64,000 bases of DNA from an uncultured Polaribacter sp. (GTDB taxonomy: Bacteria > Bacteroidota > Bacteroidia > Flavobacteriales > Flavobacteriaceae). The position numbers and the translations under genes were made by a program. Position 1 is the stretch's first letter, and each line of letters begins with the position of its first letter. Below the pieces are notes generated by a model. It was given only the letters and a program-made list of their open reading frames with translations. It was not told the origin of the DNA and did no database searches. Location: the NCBI RefSeq assembly GCF_947497695.1, contig NZ_CANMHM010000007.1, forward strand, positions 62,001 through 126,000. Reading direction: 5' to 3'. Below, piece after piece: positions 52,834 to 61,275 of this stretch.

Positions 52834-54669
52834 ATGAGGAAACTTTACTTTTTAGGACTGTCGCTTATTATATTAACTTCCTGTAAAGTTATAGAAAATA
52901 CAGTTTCTGTAGCTAAAGATGCATATTGGCAACAACATGTAGATTATACGATGGATATTGATGTTGATGTAAAAAATTATCAATATAAAGGAAAACAAAC
53001 TCTAATTTATACCAATAATTCTCCTGATGATTTAGATAAAGTTTTTTATCATTTATACTTTAATGCCTTCCAACCAGGTTCTCAAATGGATGTTCGTTCT
53101 TTAAATATTAAAGATCCAAGTAAAAAAATTGGAGATAGAATTAGCAAATTAAAACCAGATGAAATAGGGTATATTATTGTAAATTCTCTAAAACAAAATG
53201 GTGTAAAAGTTTGTTACGAAACAGTTGGTACTATTTTAGAGGTAGCTTTAAATCAACCTATAAAATCTGGAGAATCTGTAACTTTAGAAATGGATTTTGA
53301 TGCTCAAATTCCTGTCCAAATTCGTCGTTCTGGAAGAAACAATAAAGAAGGAGTAGCATTATCAATGGCACAATGGTATCCTAAATTGGCAGAATATGAT
53401 TTTCAAGGATGGCATACTCCTCCTTACATTGCAAGAGAATTTCATGGAGTTTGGGGTAATTTTGATGTAACCATTCATATTGATAAAAAGTATACTGTTG
53501 GAGGAACAGGATATTTACAAAACCCACAAGAAATTGGGCATGGGTATCAAGATCATTCAAAAGAGTTGAATTTGCCAAAAGGGGATAAATTATCCTGGCA
53601 TTTTAAAGCACCAAATGTGCATGATTTTACCTGGGCAGCAGATCCAGAATACATTCATGATATTTTAAAGACAGAAAACGGAATTGATTTACATTTTTTA
53701 TATAAGAACAATCTTGAAGAAAAATATTTAAAAAACTGGAAGGATTTACAGCCAAAAACGGCCGAATTAATGACGTATTTTAGTGAAAATATTGGTCAAT
53801 ATCCATACAAACAATATTCTGTAATTCAAGGTGGTGATGGAGGAATGGAATATGCAATGGCAACTTTAATTACAGGACAAAGAAAATTTGAAAGTCTTTT
53901 TGGAGTTACATCACATGAACTAGCACATACTTGGTTTCAGTTTTTATTAGCATCAAACGAAAGTTTGCATCCTTGGATGGATGAAGGTTTTACTTGTTAT
54001 ATTTCTAACAGAGCAGTCAATGAAATTTTAAAAGAAGAAAAAGAGAATCCACATGCTGATTCTTATAACAGTTATAGAAAAATTGTAAATTATGGCTATG
54101 AAGAGTCTTTAGCAACACATGCTGATCGATATCATACTAATTGGGCTTATGGAACAGCAAGTTACTCTAAAGGAAATATTTTTCTAAGTCAATTAGAGTA
54201 CATAATTGGTGCAGAAAATGTAGCAAAAGGATTGAAGAAATACTTTACAGATTTTAGTTTTAAGCACCCAACACCTAATGCTATAAAACGAACGATGGAA
54301 AAGGTTTCTGGCATTCATTTAGGTTGGTATTTAAATGAGTGGACACAAACAACACATGCTATAGATTATGCAGTAAAATCTGTTGACGGACAAAAAATTA
54401 CTTTAGAAAGAATTGGTAAAATGCCAATGCCAATTGATGTTTCTGTTGTTTTTGTTGATGGAAGCAAAGAAGATTTTAATATTGCCTTAGAAATGATGCG
54501 TGGTAGTAAATTAACTACAGCAACTGTATTAAAAGATTGGGGTTGGGCAAACACTACCTATTCTTTTGAAGTTTCTAAGCCAATAAAGTCTGTAACGATT
54601 GATAAAAGTGGCTTAATGGCAGACATCAATTTAGATAACAACTTTTTTGGAGAGAAAAACAAACTTTAA
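52834..54669 (+). CDS. M1-family metallopeptidase, lipoprotein
   Basis: A gluzincin aminopeptidase-type enzyme, 611 residues. Lipoprotein signal ends at ILTSCKV (Cys near 17). The zinc site is His361-Glu362-x-x-His365 in SHELAHTW with Glu384 in WMDEGF. The GGMEYAMATL segment replaces the GAMEN exopeptidase motif, as in many Bacteroidota M1 proteins. It probably trims extracellular peptides. The stop codon overlaps the ancestral start site of the decayed gene that follows. Confidence 0.93.
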   Translation: MRKLYFLGLSLIILTSCKVIENTVSVAKDAYWQQHVDYTMDIDVDVKNYQYKGKQTLIYTNNSPDDLDKVFYHLYFNAFQPGSQMDVRSLNIKDPSKKIGDRISKLKPDEIGYIIVNSLKQNGVKVCYETVGTILEVALNQPIKSGESVTLEMDFDAQIPVQIRRSGRNNKEGVALSMAQWYPKLAEYDFQGWHTPPYIAREFHGVWGNFDVTIHIDKKYTVGGTGYLQNPQEIGHGYQDHSKELNLPKGDKLSWHFKAPNVHDFTWAADPEYIHDILKTENGIDLHFLYKNNLEEKYLKNWKDLQPKTAELMTYFSENIGQYPYKQYSVIQGGDGGMEYAMATLITGQRKFESLFGVTSHELAHTWFQFLLASNESLHPWMDEGFTCYISNRAVNEILKEEKENPHADSYNSYRKIVNYGYEESLATHADRYHTNWAYGTASYSKGNIFLSQLEYIIGAENVAKGLKKYFTDFSFKHPTPNAIKRTMEKVSGIHLGWYLNEWTQTTHAIDYAVKSVDGQKITLERIGKMPMPIDVSVVFVDGSKEDFNIALEMMRGSKLTTATVLKDWGWANTTYSFEVSKPIKSVTIDKSGLMADINLDNNFFGEKNKL

Positions 54670-55256
54670 TACTCACTTTTAATTCGCTAGTTACTTTTTT
54701 TAAAATTGGTGTAAAACACGTTTTAAAGTTTTCTTATTTAAGTTACATATTATTTCTAATTCTTGCAGTAATCATTTTTAGTTTTAAACAATGGAAAAAG
54801 TTGCTTTGGTTGCTTTTTACTATTATTATAAGTTATTTAATAGCAATGATTTTAGCTGTTTATGGCAATGTTTTTACAAAGTTAGAAATTATTAAATTTT
54901 TAATTATACTCACTATTTTTTCTTTAGCTATTTGTATTTTAATTGCAAGTATTGATTCTTTTAAAAATACAGATAAGTATGTTTTTTTACATGTAGCTCT
55001 GTTTGCTTTTTTAAATGGATTAGGTTCTTCTGGCGATTTATTGTTAAAGTTAGATAGAAATTAAAGTGAAATATTTCCTATAATAGAAGTCGTTTTTGGG
55101 ACAGGAATGTCTGTATTGATAGAAATTTTAGCATTGGTAACTGTATTTTCTTTGATTAGACAAATTCCTAAATTAGGCAAGAGGAAAAGTGCATTAATTT
55201 GCTCGATAATTATTATTGGAATCTTATTGCCAAAAATAATAGGGGAAATTTTTTAA
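54669..55256 (+). pseudogene. Decayed HupE/UreJ-family membrane protein gene
   Basis: One frame is readable over the whole span apart from an internal TAA at 55062-55064. The translation FKIGVKHVLKFSYLSYILFL ... SFKQWKKLLWLL ... and the part after the stop (MSVLIEILALVTVFSLIRQI, ILLPKIIGEIF) align along their length with the HupE/UreJ-like protein that I know follows M1 peptidase genes in flavobacteria. The start site reads TAATA where TAATG is expected; the histidines of HVLxxxDHILFL and GLIHGFGF are replaced (KFSYLSY, LNGLGSS). An 87-residue TTG-started piece (54801-55064) remains. Best read as a pseudogene. Confidence 0.75.
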
Positions 55257-55270
55257 TTAAAAATTGCTGT

Positions 55271-55936
55271 TTAATTGATTAAATCTTCAATTTTATCATT
55301 TGGTATAAAACCTTTTAGCATTAAAAGAACGCCACAAACAATTAAAATAATGCCCATGATTCTTTTTAGGCGATAAATAACTAAGGGTGTTAATTTGTTT
55401 TTTAATTGTTTTGCTAAAAGTATTTTACACAAATCTGTAAGAGCATACCCTAAAATTATGGTTGAAAAATACCAAAATATAGCTTTTTGATCCATTTTTA
55501 AAGTTGGGCCAATTACTAAAACAGTACCTAACCAAAAAGCTAAAACACCAACGTTTATAAAGTTTAAGAAATAACCTTTAACAAATAGTTTTAGATAGTT
55601 GTTTTTTATAGGGACTTCTAGAGTTTTTGTGTCTTCTAAAGCTTCTTTTTTATTTTGCCTATCAAAATATGTAATTAAGCCGTAAATAATAAGAACCAAA
55701 CCACCAATAAAAAACAAACGAGGATCGTCTTTAATTTGTTCTAACAAAGATCTACTTCCATAATATGCAATTAAAATAAAAGAAATATCGCCTAAAATGA
55801 CACCAACATCAAATGCAATTGCTGCTCTTGCCCCTTTTAAAATACTGATTTGAATAAGCATAAAAAAGACAGGGCCAATCATAAAAGCCATAAAAAAACC
55901 AATTAAAAAAGCATTTTTAAAGTCGTAAATATCCAT
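55271..55936 (-). CDS. LysE-family translocator
   Basis: A 221-residue inner-membrane exporter with about six helices. The start IYDFKNAFLIGFFMAFMIGPVFFMLIQISILKGARAAIAFDVGVILGD has the GPVF loop and GxxxGD pattern of the LysE/RhtB family, which exports amino acids or related compounds. Substrate unknown. A near-consensus -7 box (TACCTTTA) ends about 5 bases before the ATG. It converges with the decayed HupE gene. Confidence 0.88.
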   Translation of the reverse strand: MDIYDFKNAFLIGFFMAFMIGPVFFMLIQISILKGARAAIAFDVGVILGDISFILIAYYGSRSLLEQIKDDPRLFFIGGLVLIIYGLITYFDRQNKKEALEDTKTLEVPIKNNYLKLFVKGYFLNFINVGVLAFWLGTVLVIGPTLKMDQKAIFWYFSTIILGYALTDLCKILLAKQLKNKLTPLVIYRLKRIMGIILIVCGVLLMLKGFIPNDKIEDLIN

Positions 55937-56045
55937 AGTATAAAGGTAATTCTTTAATTACTATTTACCAATTACGAGTTTTGAAATTGTTTTGTTAGCA
56001 AAATGATTAAGAAAGAGTTAATTCCCTTTCTTTTTTAATTCATTT

Positions 56046-56182
56046 TGTCATTCCTGTGCAGACAGGAATCCATCATTGATATTAGATTAAACGATTATCT
56101 TAATAATTTAAAAAATCATTTATAGGTTAGATATTGTGTTTTGAGAAAGTTCGTTTAGATTCATGCCTTCGCAGGAATGACA
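56046..56182. repeat. 137-bp element with TGTCATTCCTG inverted ends
   Basis: TGTCATTCCTG (56046-56056) and CAGGAATGACA (56172-56182) are perfect 11-bp inverted ends; similarity extends inward to about 27 bases on each side. The centre has no ORF. A single end unit also occurs at 37745-37769. Confidence 0.65.
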
Positions 56183-56209
56183 GAATATAAAATATTATTT
56201 TAAGTATGT

Positions 56210-56300
56210 TTGTCATTTCGATTTTAGGAGAAATCGCATAAAGAAGCTCAAGCTTTTGTGATTACTGTTATGTGACTTCTCTCTGCGTTCGAAGTGACAA
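56210..56300. repeat. 91-bp MITE-like repeat with TTGTCATTTCGA ends
   Basis: TTGTCATTTCGA and TCGAAGTGACAA are 12-bp inverted ends with one mismatch. Inside are GGAGAAATCGC and CTTCTCTCTGCG. A truncated relative is at 33574-33604. This is a type widely seen in flavobacterial intergenic DNA, from memory. Confidence 0.65.
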
Positions 56301-56335
56301 TTGCTGTGGTTTTTTCCTAATATTTATGATTAACC

Positions 56336-56425
56336 AAACTTGCGTTAGGGATTGCAGCGACATCCTTTTTGCTTTTTCTGCAAAAAGATATAGCGGAAAG
56401 CCCGTTAAAACGCCCAAATAAAAGT
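56336..56425 (-). repeat. Dispersed intergenic repeat, copy C (uninterrupted)
   Basis: Minus-strand orientation. It runs from TTGCGTTAGGGATTGCAGC through CATCCTTTTTGC, the loop, GCAAAAAGATATAGCGG, to GTTAAAACGCCCAAATAAA. The pair CTTTTTGC/GCAAAAAG can form a hairpin. It is the cleanest of the four copies. Confidence 0.75.
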
Positions 56426-56431
56426 AGTTTA

Positions 56432-56458
56432 CCTACAAGGTTTTGGAAACCTTGCAGG
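56432..56458. repeat. CCTACAAGGTTT palindromic repeat
   Basis: CCTACAAGGTTT and AAACCTTGCAGG form a hairpin with one mismatch, 9 bases after copy C and 25 bases before the end of the ferredoxin reductase gene, whose transcript may use it as a 3' structure. Confidence 0.55.
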
Positions 56459-56483
56459 ACAATTCAATAATTACACGTTTTTT

Positions 56484-57527
56484 CTAAACATCATCAAAAT
56501 CGATAGAAATTTTAGAAGTTGTTGGGTAAGCCTGACAAGCTAAAACCAAACCTTCATCAATTTCATCATCTGTTAAAATAGAGTTTTTAACCATAATAGC
56601 CTTTCCTTCAGTAACTTTACACATGCAAGAGCTACAAACGCCACCTTGGCAAGAGTAAGGAGCGTCTAAATCTTTACGTAAACTTGCAGACAAAATATTG
56701 TCTGTTTGTTGCATGGTAAAAGTAGTTTCTTCATCGTCTAACAAAACAGTAATTTCGGTAAAGCCTTCTTTTATTTCAGAGACAGCTTGTTCATCTACAG
56801 AAACTGTAAATAATTCAAAATGAATATTTTCTTCTGCAAAACCACGTTCTTTTAAGGTTGCAGAAACTTCGTTAATCATTTCTTCTGGGCCACATAAATA
56901 AGCACTATCAAAAGTAGTGTCTTTATAATTATTGAGGTAAAAATTGGTATGTGCTTGGTCTATTCTACCAAATAAAGTGTCTTCTTGTTGTTCTCTACTA
57001 AAAATATAATGTAGGTTAAATCTGGTAGGATTTGCTTCTTTTAAAGCATCTAATTCGTTTTTAAAAATAGTATCTACAGCTGTTTTGTTACCATAAATTA
57101 GAGTAAAAGTTGCAGAAGATTCGTTTTTTAAAACATCTTTAATCATAGATAAAACAGGTGTAATACCAGATCCAGCAGCAAACCCAATGTAATTTTTATT
57201 AGGTTTAGGTTCTAATAAAAAGTTGCCTTCTGGTTCTGCAATTTCTATAAAATTACCTTCTTTTAACTCGGAAGTTGCGTAGGTAGAAAAAGTACCGTTT
57301 TCTACAGCTTTAACAGCTACTTTTAAGTGATTATCAGTAGGAGAGGAACAAATAGAGTAGGCTCTTCTAACCTCTTTACCATTAATTGTTTTTTTTAAGG
57401 TTAAATATTGACCTGCATGAAAAGCAAATTTTGCTTTTAAATTACCGGGTATTTTAAACACAAGAGAAACCGCATTTGCGGTTTCTCTAATTACTTCTTG
57501 TATGTTTACTTTATGAAATGTTGCCAT
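56484..57527 (-). CDS. Ferredoxin-NADP reductase-type oxidoreductase (PaaE/Hcp-reductase-like)
   Basis: A 347-residue flavin reductase with three parts: FAD domain (RRAYSICSSP, near 53-63), NAD(P)-binding domain (FAAGSGITPVLSMIK, GPEEMI) and a C-terminal plant-type 2Fe-2S domain with Cys in YSCQGGVCSSCMCKV and LACQAYP. This layout is that of phenylacetate-CoA oxygenase reductase and related reductases. No paa genes are nearby, so the partner oxygenase is unknown. It lies 15 bases downstream of asd. Confidence 0.9.
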   Translation of the reverse strand: MATFHKVNIQEVIRETANAVSLVFKIPGNLKAKFAFHAGQYLTLKKTINGKEVRRAYSICSSPTDNHLKVAVKAVENGTFSTYATSELKEGNFIEIAEPEGNFLLEPKPNKNYIGFAAGSGITPVLSMIKDVLKNESSATFTLIYGNKTAVDTIFKNELDALKEANPTRFNLHYIFSREQQEDTLFGRIDQAHTNFYLNNYKDTTFDSAYLCGPEEMINEVSATLKERGFAEENIHFELFTVSVDEQAVSEIKEGFTEITVLLDDEETTFTMQQTDNILSASLRKDLDAPYSCQGGVCSSCMCKVTEGKAIMVKNSILTDDEIDEGLVLACQAYPTTSKISIDFDDV

Positions 57528-57542
57528 TAAAATTGTTTATTT

Positions 57543-58532
57543 TTATACCAAATTATTTGCAATTAAATATTCGGCTATTTGAACTGTGTTTGTAGCTGCA
57601 CCTTTACGTAGGTTGTCTGCAACAATCCACAAATTTAAGGTATTTTCTTGAGATTCATCTCTTCTAATACGTCCAACAAATACTTCATCTTTATCATGGG
57701 CATTAATTGGCATTGGATATACGTTATTTGCCAAGTCATCTTCTACAATTACACCAGGAGTTGCTTCTAAAATAGCACGAACTTCTGCCAAATCAAAATC
57801 GTTTTCAAATTGAACATTTACAGCTTCAGAATGACCTCCAGCAGTAGGAATTCTAACAGCAGTTGCTGTTACAGAAAAAGAATCGTCTCTTAAAATTTTC
57901 TTTGGTTCTTTTACTAATTTCATTTCCTCTTTGGTGTAGCCATTTTCTAAGAAAACATCACAATGAGGCAAAGCATTTCTACCAATTTTATGCGGATATA
58001 CCATTTCGCCTTCAATACCAGCTTCTTCATTATCTAATTGTTGTACAGCTTTTACACCTGTACCAGAAACAGATTGATAGGTAGAAATTACCACACGTTT
58101 CATTTTATATTTTAAATGCAACGGAGATAAAGCAGCTACTAACTGTATTGTAGAACAGTTTGGGTTTGCAATAATTTTATCCTCTTTTGTTAAAACATCT
58201 CCATTAATTTCTGGCACAACCAATTTTTTAGTTGGATCCATTCTCCAGGCAGAAGAATTATCAATCACAGTTGTACCTACAGCTGCAAATTTAGGAGCCC
58301 ATTCTAAAGAAGTATCTCCACCAGCAGAAAATAAAGCAACATCAGGTGCCATTTTTACAGCATCAGCCAAAGTTACTATGGTATAATCCTTTCCTTTATA
58401 TGATAATTTTTTACCAGCAGATCTTTCTGATGCTACAGGAATAAATTCCGTTATTGGTAAATTACGTTCTTCTAATACTTTTAACATTACTGTGCCTACC
58501 ATTCCAGTTGCACCTACTACAGCTATTTTCAT
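57543..58532 (-). CDS. asd: Aspartate-semialdehyde dehydrogenase
   Basis: NADPH-dependent reduction of aspartyl phosphate on the way to lysine, threonine, methionine and diaminopimelate. N-terminal GATGMVGTVMLKVLEER binds NADP; the catalytic Cys is in NPNCSTIQL and the conserved His in PTAGGHSEAVNV. ATG 58532 (MKIAVVGATG) is the start; the extra ten residues from an upstream TTG are not conserved. A near-consensus box GATATTTG lies 28 bases upstream. Same operon as the ferredoxin reductase. Confidence 0.96.
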   Translation of the reverse strand: MKIAVVGATGMVGTVMLKVLEERNLPITEFIPVASERSAGKKLSYKGKDYTIVTLADAVKMAPDVALFSAGGDTSLEWAPKFAAVGTTVIDNSSAWRMDPTKKLVVPEINGDVLTKEDKIIANPNCSTIQLVAALSPLHLKYKMKRVVISTYQSVSGTGVKAVQQLDNEEAGIEGEMVYPHKIGRNALPHCDVFLENGYTKEEMKLVKEPKKILRDDSFSVTATAVRIPTAGGHSEAVNVQFENDFDLAEVRAILEATPGVIVEDDLANNVYPMPINAHDKDEVFVGRIRRDESQENTLNLWIVADNLRKGAATNTVQIAEYLIANNLV

Positions 58533-58705
58533 CGCTAATACATTTAATTTATTGAAATGCAAATATCTTAAAAATTATAATGATTTAAATTACTCAAAAC
58601 CTTATAAATAACTTAAAGTTTAAAATTAAAGCAACAATTTTTCTAATGTTTAAATTTAAACTTTATTGGCATTGTCTATAACCAAGCAATCTGATTTGTT
58701 TTTTT

Positions 58706-58790
58706 GGAGCTATTTCCAGCTTTCCACTATATCTTTTTTCTGAAAAAGAAAAAAGGATGCCGTTTCAATCTGGGCTACAACTTGTTTGCC
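58706..58790 (+). repeat. Dispersed intergenic repeat, copy D
   Basis: GCTTTCCACTATATCTTTTTT, then AAAAAAGGATGCCGTTTCAA and CTTGTTTGCC, same order as copies A and B. It fills the gap between asd and the transporter, both on the minus strand. The first block is 20 bases. Confidence 0.7.
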
Positions 58791-58837
58791 AGCTATTTGT
58801 TTTTTTTAAGTGAATTTTATTTAATAGACCCTTTTTG

Positions 58838-60340
58838 TTACAAGAAAGCATTAATACCATAACTGCCTTTTAACATACCAACTGTAAGTACAGCAGCAAT
58901 ACAAATTATGAGTATACTTAAAGGTATAATAAATCGATCTACCATAGATAACTTTTTAGCTCTTGCTTTGTCTCCAATGAAACCATTATTATCTAAAAAC
59001 ATGGCCAATGCCCAAGCCAATACAGGGTTTGTAACCATGGCCATAAAAATACAGATTCCTGCAGCCTGTGCACAGGCACTTTCTTTCACCATTTGAATTC
59101 CTGCTTCTACCATAGGTAAAAAAACACCAACTAATAATGCAATAGATCTTACAGGAGGCCAAACAGCAACATCCATTGGACTGCCTAAAATGGCAACAGC
59201 CATAACCATAAGTCCTAACAGAATTGCCCCTGCAGGAATTGGACGTTTTGCAATTGCAGCAGGAATCATATAAGTTCCCCAAGAGGAAGTAATATTTCCT
59301 CCTCCAACTGCTGTACCCACCATTTGTCTTATAGAACACATGGTCATCGTATCATCAACATCCATTAAAACTTTTTCTGTTTTTTTAGGATAATTCATTT
59401 CTTGAAAAATTCGATGTCCTAAAAAGTCTGGAGACCACATTGCTACTGCTAAAATGGCAAAAGGCAAAGAAGCTATAAAATGCTGAGAATTTGGCAAACC
59501 AAGCATCCAACCTTTTTCTGTACTTCCCCACCAATAAGCTGGGTTTAGATTAGGTAAACCCATTTGGGTTGTAAACTGAAGATCAAAACTAGCACCACCA
59601 ATTAAAGCGATTAATAAAGCGGTAATTGCACAGGCAGGTATAGCCAACCAACGTTTGCCAATTCTTGCTAAATAACTATAAAGTATTACTGTAATTACTA
59701 AAATAATTAAACCTAGATATCCCATAGAACCTATTTCTATAGTAGAAGATTCTAAACCCATACTCCAATTTTGGATGGTTTTAATTTGGCTAAAAGCACC
59801 TGTAAATCCTAAAAAGATAAGTAAACCTCCAGCAACTCCTTTACTGGTTAAGTTTACCAAACGAGATCCTCCTTTAATAAAACTAAGAATTAAACCAAAT
59901 AGTCCAATTAAAATAGCCAATGCTAAAGGGTGTGCACCTGCTAAAGCAATACTCGCAATCAAAGGAATCATTGGTCCATGATTGCCTGCTAAATTTGCTC
60001 TCGGATTAAAAAAACCAGAAGCCAAAATAACAAACAAAAAAGCAGGAATAATCATTTCTACTCTAGATACTTCTATGGCAAAATCCTTACCAAGTGTTAT
60101 ATGATCCCAAGTTGCTGTTAAGCCTTCTGCCCAAGCCATCATCACAGAAGAATACATGGCAATAATACCAAGTGTACCTGCAAGTGCTGGCACTAAATCT
60201 TCCCATTCAAATTTAAAATCTCTACCAGGTAGGTTTAGTTTATACCTTCTTGGTTTCATTATTTGTAACTCGTGTTCTAAATATTCAGACCGACTTTTAA
60301 ATTCTGAAGCCGGTTTGTGTGCTTCTTTGTAAGTTTTCAT
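58838..60340 (-). CDS. Polytopic transporter, DUF3360-like
   Basis: A 500-residue membrane protein with about 12-13 helices after a 55-residue cytoplasmic start. Motifs such as NLAGNHGPMIPLIASIALAGAHPLAL, GGGNITSSWGTYMIPAAIAKRP and AVWPPVRSIALLVGVFLPM resemble the UraA/SulP (nucleobase or anion transporter) fold; I recall such proteins as DUF3360. The gene is last in an operon with pflB and pflA, 69 bases after pflA, which hints at a fermentation-related anion such as formate or pyruvate. That is inference. Confidence 0.75.
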   Translation of the reverse strand: MKTYKEAHKPASEFKSRSEYLEHELQIMKPRRYKLNLPGRDFKFEWEDLVPALAGTLGIIAMYSSVMMAWAEGLTATWDHITLGKDFAIEVSRVEMIIPAFLFVILASGFFNPRANLAGNHGPMIPLIASIALAGAHPLALAILIGLFGLILSFIKGGSRLVNLTSKGVAGGLLIFLGFTGAFSQIKTIQNWSMGLESSTIEIGSMGYLGLIILVITVILYSYLARIGKRWLAIPACAITALLIALIGGASFDLQFTTQMGLPNLNPAYWWGSTEKGWMLGLPNSQHFIASLPFAILAVAMWSPDFLGHRIFQEMNYPKKTEKVLMDVDDTMTMCSIRQMVGTAVGGGNITSSWGTYMIPAAIAKRPIPAGAILLGLMVMAVAILGSPMDVAVWPPVRSIALLVGVFLPMVEAGIQMVKESACAQAAGICIFMAMVTNPVLAWALAMFLDNNGFIGDKARAKKLSMVDRFIIPLSILIICIAAVLTVGMLKGSYGINAFL

Positions 60341-60409
60341 GCGTTATTATATTTCAGTCGTGAAATTGAATGGATTGAACTTTGTTGAGAAAATTTAGAG
60401 TGAATTGTT

Positions 60410-61141
60410 TTAATTGATTTTTACTTTTTTAAAATAGGTACTTAAAATATCAGCTGCTTGTTGCAGCTCTTCTTTTGTGTTTTCTCTAGCATCTTTCAAT
60501 TTATATTCCCAACCTAAAGCATCCCATTTATGAATGCCTAATTTATGGTAGGGTTGCAACTCTATTTGTTCTATAGTTTTATAATCTTTAAAATAATTAC
60601 CTAATTGATGCAGTAGTTCTGGTGTGTTTGTAATATCAGGAATCAATACATAACGCAACCACATTTTTTTACCAGACTTTTCTCTGTGTTTAGCAAAATT
60701 AAACGTTGTTTCTTTATTTTTTACGCCAGTTATTTTTTGAAAACCTTCTTCTGTCATGTGTTTAATATCTAACATCACTAAATCTGTATAATTATCTAAC
60801 AATTCAACAACAGGATGGTTTAAAACACGACCATTAGTATCTAAATTGGTGTGAATGCCTTCTTCTTTTAATCGTTTAAAAAAAGGAACAAGATTGTGAG
60901 CTTGTAAAACAGGTTCGCCACCAGAAACAGTTACACCACCTTTTTCGCCAAAGTAAGATTTCATTTTTAGGGCTCTTTGTACCAAGTCTTCTACTTGATG
61001 TTCTTCTCCTCCATGAGTATCAATTGTATCTGGGTTATGGCAGTATTGGCATTTTAATTTACAGCCTTGTAAAAAAATAACCATTCTAATTCCAGGGCCA
61101 TCGTGCGTGCCAAAAGATTCTATGGAATGTACGTTTAAAAT
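60410..61141 (-). CDS. pflA: Pyruvate formate-lyase activating enzyme
   Basis: Radical-SAM enzyme that places the glycyl radical on PflB. The CxxxCxxC cluster is CKLKCQYCHNPD; GGVTVSGGEPVLQ and DLVMLDIKHM follow the family. Conserved residues continue upstream of the first ATG (61084): the frame reads NVHSIESFGTHDGPGIR, the family N terminus, with no ATG, GTG or TTG before the stop at 61193-61195. I place the start at ATT 61141; ATC 61159 or ATT 61180 are alternatives. Starting at ATG 61084 would remove the conserved DGPG segment. A nested hairpin precedes it. Confidence 0.88.
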   Translation of the reverse strand: MLNVHSIESFGTHDGPGIRMVIFLQGCKLKCQYCHNPDTIDTHGGEEHQVEDLVQRALKMKSYFGEKGGVTVSGGEPVLQAHNLVPFFKRLKEEGIHTNLDTNGRVLNHPVVELLDNYTDLVMLDIKHMTEEGFQKITGVKNKETTFNFAKHREKSGKKMWLRYVLIPDITNTPELLHQLGNYFKDYKTIEQIELQPYHKLGIHKWDALGWEYKLKDARENTKEELQQAADILSTYFKKVKIN

Positions 61142-61185
61142 ATTTTCTGAAGTTTTGATAACGAATAAATTTAGTTGAATAAAAA

Positions 61186-61255
61186 AAGGGATTCAAAATA
61201 AAATGAGGCTTTAATAATTAGGGGGAAAAGCTACATTTTAAGAGAAGAATCCCTT
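61186..61255 (-). terminator. Nested hairpin with T-tract between pflB and pflA
   Basis: On the minus strand AAGGGATTC (61255-61247) pairs with GAATCCCTT (61194-61186), followed directly by TTTTTTT. Inner pairs AAATG/CATTT and GCTTT/AAAGC extend the structure. It would act as a partial terminator or a processing/stability hairpin, giving more pflB than pflA mRNA. Confidence 0.6.
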
Positions 61256-61275
61256 ATCAATACATAAAAAAAACA

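Noticed and set aside
54801..55064. 87-residue ORF from TTG as an independent gene
   Set aside because: Homology continues upstream of the TTG and downstream of the stop in the same frame, so it is a piece of a decayed gene.
58989..59339. 116-residue minus-strand ORF rich in Cys and Tyr
   Set aside because: Shadow frame of the DUF3360-like transporter.
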